A program made the translations under genes and the position numbers. Positions 29,587 to 34,097 of a stretch of 34,097 bases of DNA are shown here, piece by piece. Positions within the stretch are counted from its first letter, which is position 1. Each line of letters begins with the position of its first letter. The DNA comes from an uncultured Alistipes sp. (GTDB taxonomy: Bacteria; Bacteroidota; Bacteroidia; Bacteroidales; Rikenellaceae): positions 1 to 34,097 of the forward strand of contig CANQIF010000020.1 of the NCBI GenBank assembly GCA_947623965.1. The letters run 5' to 3'. The notes under the pieces are model-generated. The model made no database searches and was not told the origin of the DNA. It saw nothing but the letters and a program-made list of their open reading frames with translations.

Positions 29587-30276
29587 ATGTGGAAAAAAAC
29601 ACTGATCGTTTTCGCCGTATTTCTTTTTCTGACCGTTTTCAGCGGCTCGCACGACCGTCTCGACGCCTCGTCGCGCTCGATGCTGCCGTCGGCCGGCTTC
29701 GAGGACAATTCGCTGCTCCCCGAGGGGGCCTACGCCATTTCGACCTACGACAACCTCTTCCGCAACATCTGCGGGCGTGAGGGGAACGACTGGCGGCTGC
29801 TCTCGGCGATCGCCTACCACGAGTCGCGCTTCATGCCGGCCCTCCGCTCGCCGCGCGGCGCCTGCGGCATCATGCAGATCATGCCCTCGGTGGCGCGCCA
29901 TTTTCAGGTCGACCCCGAACGGATGGGCGACCTCGGCACCAACATCTGGCTGGCGAACCGGCTGCTGAACGAGCTCGCGGCGATGCTGCGCCTGCCCGCC
30001 GGAATCGCCGAGGAGGATCGTTTGAGCCTCCTGCTGGCCGCCTACAACAGCGGCATCGGCCACGTGAACGACGCCCGCCGTCTGGCGCGCGCCCACGGTG
30101 AGAATCCCGACTCGTGGCCGGTCGTCTCGCGCTACCTCGCGCTGAAGGCCGATCCGGCCTATTACAACCACGAGGCGGTCCGCAACGGCCGCTTCACGGG
30201 TGCGGGACGGACGACCGCCTATGTCGCGGAGGTCCGCAGCCGCTACGCCGCCTATTGCCGCCGCGCGGCCCGATAG
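29587..30276 (+). CDS. Lytic transglycosylase, SLT domain
   Basis: The product is 229 aa from the ATG at 29587. An in-frame ATG at 29536, overlapping the porin stop, would add 17 residues before the signal sequence, so 29587 is preferred. A membrane anchor or signal peptide, MWKKTLIVFAVFLFLTVFSGS, precedes a family-1 lysozyme-like fold: catalytic E79 in AIAYHESRFMP, GIMQIMPS, and AAYNSG (152-156). Such enzymes cleave peptidoglycan to 1,6-anhydro-muropeptides in the periplasm. It lies 43 bp after the porin gene, whose barrel may need local wall opening (inference). A bidirectional terminator follows. Confidence 0.93.
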   Translation: MWKKTLIVFAVFLFLTVFSGSHDRLDASSRSMLPSAGFEDNSLLPEGAYAISTYDNLFRNICGREGNDWRLLSAIAYHESRFMPALRSPRGACGIMQIMPSVARHFQVDPERMGDLGTNIWLANRLLNELAAMLRLPAGIAEEDRLSLLLAAYNSGIGHVNDARRLARAHGENPDSWPVVSRYLALKADPAYYNHEAVRNGRFTGAGRTTAYVAEVRSRYAAYCRRAAR

Positions 30277-30303
30277 CGGCCGACGGCGCTTCGGAAATGA
30301 AAA

Positions 30304-30336
30304 TCACCCCTGCCGGAATTGTTCCGGCAGGGGTGA
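30304..30336. terminator. Bidirectional terminator hairpin
   Basis: A perfect 15-bp stem, TCACCCCTGCCGGAA and its complement with a TTG loop, lies between the convergent lytic transglycosylase and L,D-transpeptidase genes. T tracts are weak on both sides. Confidence 0.82.
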
Positions 30337-30366
30337 ACTCGTTGAATCGGAAGAGAGGGGGCGGTT

Positions 30367-31299
30367 TTATTCGGCCTTGTCCGCCCCGACGTCGGCCGCA
30401 TTGGCCGCCTCGTCGCGTTCGGAGGGGGTGATGAAGACCGGCATGCCGATCCGGACGTACCGCAGCAGGCGGCGCAGATCGTCGTTGTGCAGCCGGATGC
30501 AGCCGGCCGAGGCGCGCGAGCCGATCGAGGCCTCGTCGTTCGTTCCGTGGATGCCGATCCCCTCGTGGGGCGGCGTCAGCAGCCGGATGAAGTAGGGCCC
30601 GTAGGGGCTGCGGCAGGGTGCCTTCGGGGCGGGCCGCGCCGCCGCCTTTTCCCGCTTCTGCCGTTTCGTCCTGCCGGCCGGCGCTTTCCCGGCCTCCGCC
30701 GTCTCCGCTTTTGCCTCTTCCGCCGCAGCGCCCGTTTTCGCAGCCTCCGCATGTTCCGCCGAACCCGCTTCCGCTGTTTCCGCTGCCGCCCCGGCTTCCG
30801 CTTCGGTGGCGGGTGCGGGCACGGGCCACCGCGAGGTGTCGAGGATCTCCTGCACGGTGAAGAGCCCCTCGGGCGTCCGCCGGTCGCCTGCGCGGCGTTT
30901 GTCGCCGTAGTTCTCGCCGCAGGCGATCGGAACGACGAGCAGCGGGCGCCCTTCGCCGTCGAGCACCGAGAGCTTCATGGCCGCTTTCGAAATCAGCAGA
31001 CATTCGTCGAACACGGGCGCCTCGCCGGCAGCCGCCGAAGCCTCGGCCCCGGCGCGGGCGGACGAAGAACCGCCCGGCCCGGTTTCAGCTGAAAATGCCT
31101 CAGCCGAAAAGGTCTCGGCCGAAACGGCTATGCCCGGAGCCTTGGCGGCCGGGGCGGATGCAGTACGTGCGGATGCAGTACGTGCGGATGCAGTACGTGC
31201 GGATGCAGTACGTGCGGATTCGGTGCGTGCGGCCCGGCGCACGGTCGAGCAGGAGGCGGCGCAGAGGGCTGCGGCGAGGAGCGGAAGAAGGTATCGCAT
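30367..31299 (-). CDS. L,D-transpeptidase lipoprotein (YkuD domain) with internal insert
   Basis: The product is 310 aa. A lipoprotein-type signal (MRYLLPLLAAALCAASC, C17) is followed by a low-complexity linker with four ARTAS-type pentapeptide repeats (about 25-50). The YkuD domain begins near residue 97 (ECLLISKAAMKLSVLDGEG) and carries the catalytic block GIGIHGTNDEASIG and SRASAGCIRL, with H251, C267 and R269. Between TVQEILDTSRWPVP and SPYGPYFIRL there is an Ala/Glu/Lys-rich insert of about 68 residues (161-228) that normal YkuD domains lack. Such enzymes form 3-3 peptidoglycan crosslinks or attach proteins to the wall. The gene begins 4 bp after the barrel-protein stop, so it is in the same operon. 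Confidence 0.92.
   Translation of the reverse strand: MRYLLPLLAAALCAASCSTVRRAARTESARTASARTASARTASARTASAPAAKAPGIAVSAETFSAEAFSAETGPGGSSSARAGAEASAAAGEAPVFDECLLISKAAMKLSVLDGEGRPLLVVPIACGENYGDKRRAGDRRTPEGLFTVQEILDTSRWPVPAPATEAEAGAAAETAEAGSAEHAEAAKTGAAAEEAKAETAEAGKAPAGRTKRQKREKAAARPAPKAPCRSPYGPYFIRLLTPPHEGIGIHGTNDEASIGSRASAGCIRLHNDDLRRLLRYVRIGMPVFITPSERDEAANAADVGADKAE
31154..31228. repeat. 15-bp tandem repeat inside the L,D-transpeptidase gene
   Basis: Four perfect copies of GCGGATGCAGTACGT and a fifth variant (GCGGATTCGGTGCGT) encode the repeated pentapeptide in the linker behind the lipid anchor. Because the unit is five codons, copy-number change would alter linker length without breaking the frame. 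Confidence 0.95.
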
Positions 31300-31303
31300 G
31301 GCG

Positions 31304-33253
31304 TTATTCGAAAACGAGACGTTCGGGCGGTCCGGGCCGGTAGCGGTACTGTTCGAGGGCCGATTCGCTCGAGAACCGGAAATAGCGGCTCTCGGCCAGA
31401 CCGTGGTGGCCGAAGGCGACGCCTAACTGGATCTGGATCGCCTTGAAGACTAACCGCTCGTTCCGCATGCGCAGCCCGACGCCGACCGACGTGAAGCCCG
31501 CATTGCGGAAGATGTTGCTGTGGTATCCGATGAGCCCCGCATCCCAGAAGCCGAAGACGGCGATCCGGAATCCGAGCGGCTGGTAGGGGGTGAAGAGCAC
31601 TGTCTCGGTATTGAGCAGCAGGCGGTTCGTGCCGGTCTTCTTTTCGTTCAGCGCGCGCAGCATCGCCTCGCCCGCGAAGCGGATGCTCTCGTCGGCCCCC
31701 GTGAAGCGGCTCCACCCCGCCGTGTAGCGCAGCTTCACGAACTGGCGCAGGTGGCTGCGCCCCGTCCGGAAGAGGTTCGAGAACCAGATCCCCTGGAGGT
31801 CCACCGCCCCGCGCCGCCAGTCGTTCGCATGCGTATCGACGTAGGAGCCGCTCGTGAGGCTCCCCATAAGATACCCGATCGGGGTGAATCCGCCCGTCTT
31901 GTACGCGAAGCCGAGGTAGAGTTCGTCGGCGTACTCGCTCCCGACGTAGCCGGCCACGATTTCGCCCTTGAAGCCCGCCGAAAGATACTCGCGGCGGCCG
32001 TAGCCGTAGATCATGTTGGCCGAGTAGATGCGCTCGCGGTAGAGACCCAGCCCGAAGAGCAGGGCGTTGTAATCGTGCAGGGCGGGGTGGTGCGCCGCCG
32101 TGACGTCGCCGGGGCGCAGCGTCACGTCGCGGCGGTTGTAGCGCGCCGCGAGGTAGTTGCTGACGCGCCACTGCGGCACATAGCGCGCATAGCCGGCCCA
32201 AAGGTCGTAGTCGCGCGACTTGACGAGCTCGGTCGTGTCGCGATCGACGAAGTAGTGCTTCACCTTGTCGTTGCGGTAGGTGGCGCCGAACTCGTAGTCC
32301 GTGGGCTTGAGAAACTCCTTGCGCAGGCCCACATCGAAGCGCGAAGTATTGAACGAGCGGCCCGCGGCGAAGTCGAAGTCGTAGAAGGAGCCGAAGATGT
32401 TCGGAATGCCGTATTCGACGACGTTGCCCCCGTAGTCGAAGCCGCGGTAGTTGAAGTTCGTCTCGATGCGCAGCAGGTGGCCGCGGCCGAAGAGGTTGGC
32501 CTCCGAGAGGCCGACGGAGGTTTCGCCCGCCGAGTGAAGGCCGGCGTCGATGTCGATGGTCCAGCTGTCGCGCGTGCGGACCACGAGATCGACCCGTGTC
32601 GTGTCGAGCGGATCGGGGAGCACCTCGACCGCGGCGTCGGAAATATAGGAACGCGACTGCAGCAGCTGGAGGTTGCGCACGACGATCTGCGGATCGAGGC
32701 GGTCGCCCGTCCGGAAGAGCAGGTCGCGGCGGATGATGTCAGGGCGCGTCAGCGTGTGCAGCTTGTTGGCCGTCCGTTCGAGCCACGAGCCGTCGGCATC
32801 GAACGGGGCCTTGCGCTCGATGCGGATCGCACCGATCGTCCGCCCGGCATAGGGGGCGTAGACGCTGTTTTCGTCGATCACGCGCCCCTGGCGCGTCGTG
32901 TCGCGCTGGCGCCGGAAGAGCGCCCGGTACAGGGCCCGCGACACGGCATGGCGGCCGCTCTTGGTCCGGATGCTGTCGTAGAGACGGTCGTTGCGCTCCT
33001 CGCGCTGCCGCTCGAGGCTGTCGCGCTCGCCGAGGGGCGGACGCTCCGGAGCGAACAGCCCGGGGCTCCGGTCCGGAATGGCGTCCGAAGGGGCGGGTCC
33101 GGCCGAAGCGGTCGCCGATGACCCGGCTGTGTGGGCTGCCGTTGGTGCGGGCGGAGTTTTGGCTGCAGGCGGTTCGCCGGCGCGCACGGTGAAAAGGGAT
33201 ACCGCGCAAAGCAATATCCATGCTATTCCCGCTATCGTGCCTTTGCGTATCAT
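31304..33253 (-). CDS. POTRA-type outer-membrane beta-barrel protein (BamA/TamA-like)
   Basis: The product is 649 aa. A signal peptide (IAGIAWILLCAVSLFTVRAG) is followed by a Pro/Ala-rich linker and a charged helix (about 70-120; ERDSLERQREERNDRLYDS). One POTRA-like domain lies at about 135-215 (RTIGAIRIERKAPFD, RRDLLFRTGDRLDPQIVVRNLQLL, SRSYISDAAVEVLP). The rest is strand-rich barrel, with VGLSEANLFGRGHLL and many Tyr/Gly/Phe strands. This is smaller than BamA (five POTRAs, about 800 aa) and closer to the short Omp85-related proteins of Bacteroidetes, whose roles are mostly unknown. It is followed after 4 bp by the L,D-transpeptidase gene. The Nudix gene lies 106 bp upstream on the same strand. 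Confidence 0.82.
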   Translation of the reverse strand: MIRKGTIAGIAWILLCAVSLFTVRAGEPPAAKTPPAPTAAHTAGSSATASAGPAPSDAIPDRSPGLFAPERPPLGERDSLERQREERNDRLYDSIRTKSGRHAVSRALYRALFRRQRDTTRQGRVIDENSVYAPYAGRTIGAIRIERKAPFDADGSWLERTANKLHTLTRPDIIRRDLLFRTGDRLDPQIVVRNLQLLQSRSYISDAAVEVLPDPLDTTRVDLVVRTRDSWTIDIDAGLHSAGETSVGLSEANLFGRGHLLRIETNFNYRGFDYGGNVVEYGIPNIFGSFYDFDFAAGRSFNTSRFDVGLRKEFLKPTDYEFGATYRNDKVKHYFVDRDTTELVKSRDYDLWAGYARYVPQWRVSNYLAARYNRRDVTLRPGDVTAAHHPALHDYNALLFGLGLYRERIYSANMIYGYGRREYLSAGFKGEIVAGYVGSEYADELYLGFAYKTGGFTPIGYLMGSLTSGSYVDTHANDWRRGAVDLQGIWFSNLFRTGRSHLRQFVKLRYTAGWSRFTGADESIRFAGEAMLRALNEKKTGTNRLLLNTETVLFTPYQPLGFRIAVFGFWDAGLIGYHSNIFRNAGFTSVGVGLRMRNERLVFKAIQIQLGVAFGHHGLAESRYFRFSSESALEQYRYRPGPPERLVFE

Positions 33254-33359
33254 CGTCCGTCGTCTCCGAGAGGATGCGGCCCTGCTTCGCCGTTCCTGTC
33301 GAAAGGGCTAAAAGGAAAACGCCGGAAACCGGAAAAAAGTATGCCGCCGCTGCGGAATC

Positions 33360-33974
33360 TCATCGCCCGGCTGCGTTTCGAAGGGCGGCGAAGACCGTGC
33401 GTATCGTCGGGTAGCTCTCCTCGAGCGCGCGTTCGACGGCCGTCCGGTCGCACCAGACGACCCGTTCGATCCCCTCCTCGCTTTGCGGCAGCAGCCCCGC
33501 GGAGCGCGTCGTGCGCAGCAGGTACCAGTGGGTCCGCTTCAGCTCCCAGCGGGCGGTCGGCTCGAACCAGTAGGCGTGCCGCGTGTCGCAGAGCGGCCGC
33601 AGCACTTCGGCCTCGACACCCGTCTCCTCGCGGATCTCGCGCACGGCGCAGCGGTCGCAGCTCTCGCCTGCCTCGACATGCCCCTTCGGCAGGTCCCAGC
33701 GGCCGTTGCGGTAGATCAGCAGGCAGCGGCCGTCGGGTCCGACGACCACGCCGCCGGCCGCCTCGACCGGCGTGAAAGCCCGGGCGAAGCGGGCGAAAGC
33801 CGCCTCGGGTTCCGGCGTGAGGAGCGCGAGAGAGTTGTGCGATTCGAAAATTTTCAGTACCTTCGCTCGGGTAATCGTCTCCCCGGCCGTGAGCGGCAGC
33901 GCGCAACAGTCTGCGGAGGGCGCCGCCGGAGCGAAGAGCAGCGTTTTATCCTTGAAATAGACGATCTGTTCCAT
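33360..33974 (-). CDS. Nudix hydrolase
   Basis: The product is 204 aa. A ~65-residue N-terminal part (MEQIVYFKDKTLLFAP, EAAFARFARAFTPVEAAGG) precedes a complete Nudix box, GHVEAGESCDRCAVREIREETGV, which fits GX5EX7REUXEEXGU. It hydrolyses a nucleoside-diphosphate-linked compound, with substrate not deducible. The strand before the box, GGVVVGPDGRCLLIYRNGRWDLPKG, is typical. I chose the ATG at 33974: the frame is open upstream, but that part is the promoter cassette, and the -7 box lies 38 bp before this ATG. It is the first gene of the minus-strand run and may be cotranscribed with the barrel protein. Confidence 0.93.
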   Translation of the reverse strand: MEQIVYFKDKTLLFAPAAPSADCCALPLTAGETITRAKVLKIFESHNSLALLTPEPEAAFARFARAFTPVEAAGGVVVGPDGRCLLIYRNGRWDLPKGHVEAGESCDRCAVREIREETGVEAEVLRPLCDTRHAYWFEPTARWELKRTHWYLLRTTRSAGLLPQSEEGIERVVWCDRTAVERALEESYPTIRTVFAALRNAAGR

Positions 33975-34012
33975 CGTGTTCCGAATTTGATGCCCGGCAT
34001 TGCCGGGTGGGA

Positions 34013-34097
34013 CAAAGATACGAAAAGCCGAGGGCAAAATGCAAACGAAAGTTTGCAGATTTTGCCGAGGCGGAGTATCTTCGGCGCAGCCAAAGTT
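34013..34097 (-). promoter_or_regulatory. Promoter cassette for the Nudix gene
   Basis: On the minus strand TTTG (34042-34045), 21 bp, TATCTTTG (34013-34020). Beyond these are GCAAACGAAAGTTTGC, TTTTGCCGAGGCGGAGTATC and CTTCGGCGCAGCCAAAG, the cassette shared with 17387-17543 and 19932-20038. It runs off the right edge. A perfect 6-bp hairpin, CCCGGC-att-GCCGGG (33993-34007), lies where the mRNA would begin. Confidence 0.82.

Noticed and set aside
27369..29708. A 779-codon minus-strand open frame opposite the porin gene
   Set aside because: It is the antisense of the putative porin, which has a promoter, a signal peptide and barrel-like strands on the plus strand.

Overview
This window looks like a chromosomal segment of a high-GC gut member of the Bacteroidales, most likely Alistipes or a close relative in the Rikenellaceae. 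The genus is an inference from gene content and base composition, not from a database match. Supporting signs are Bacteroidetes-type promoters (TTTG, about 19-21 bp, TAnnTTTG) in front of several genes, a type II-C-style 47-bp CRISPR repeat, Bacteroidetes outer-membrane families (putative porin, POTRA-barrel protein, DUF4923, DUF5060/DUF4038), and GC-rich coding with AT-rich promoters.

Layout. 1-3059 is a CRISPR array (40 repeats, no cas genes in view) that runs off the left edge. Its right end abuts a decayed phage gene (3060-3435) and featureless sequence. 4373-8174 is a minus-strand group: pepT, nadE and a DUF4923 protein. 9013-11693 carries an OPT oligopeptide transporter and a MazG-like pyrophosphohydrolase with a 16-bp tandem repeat at its 3' end. 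12347-13702 is gdhA. 14611-17136 is a short UvrA-like ABC ATPase that looks foreign. 17568-19915 holds convergent genes for a PAP2-like membrane protein and a secreted DUF5060/DUF4038 glycosidase. 20475-23673 is an LTA-synthase-like sulfatase overlapping murF. 24295-24525 is a probable 6S RNA, followed by a 71-codon gene. 25390-27265 is a divergent pair, manC and pssA. 27408-30276 is a putative porin and a lytic transglycosylase. 30367-33974 is a minus-strand run of a Nudix hydrolase, a POTRA/beta-barrel protein and an L,D-transpeptidase lipoprotein.

The genes mostly serve housekeeping and cell-envelope roles: peptide uptake and cleavage (OPT, PepT), nitrogen and NAD metabolism (GdhA, NadE), peptidoglycan and envelope building (MurF, sulfatase, SLT, L,D-transpeptidase, PssA, ManC) and the outer membrane (porin, POTRA protein).

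Most of the unusual content is outside the genes. Seven intergenic blocks are built from one family of GC-rich, hairpin-rich repeats. These contain a small hairpin whose stem sequence differs between copies while staying self-complementary. A separate dispersed ~75-bp cassette carries a complete Bacteroidetes promoter and sits directly upstream of three unrelated genes. The CRISPR repeat itself contains a promoter-like sequence, and two spacers overlap end to end, which gives a PAM prediction from this sequence alone.
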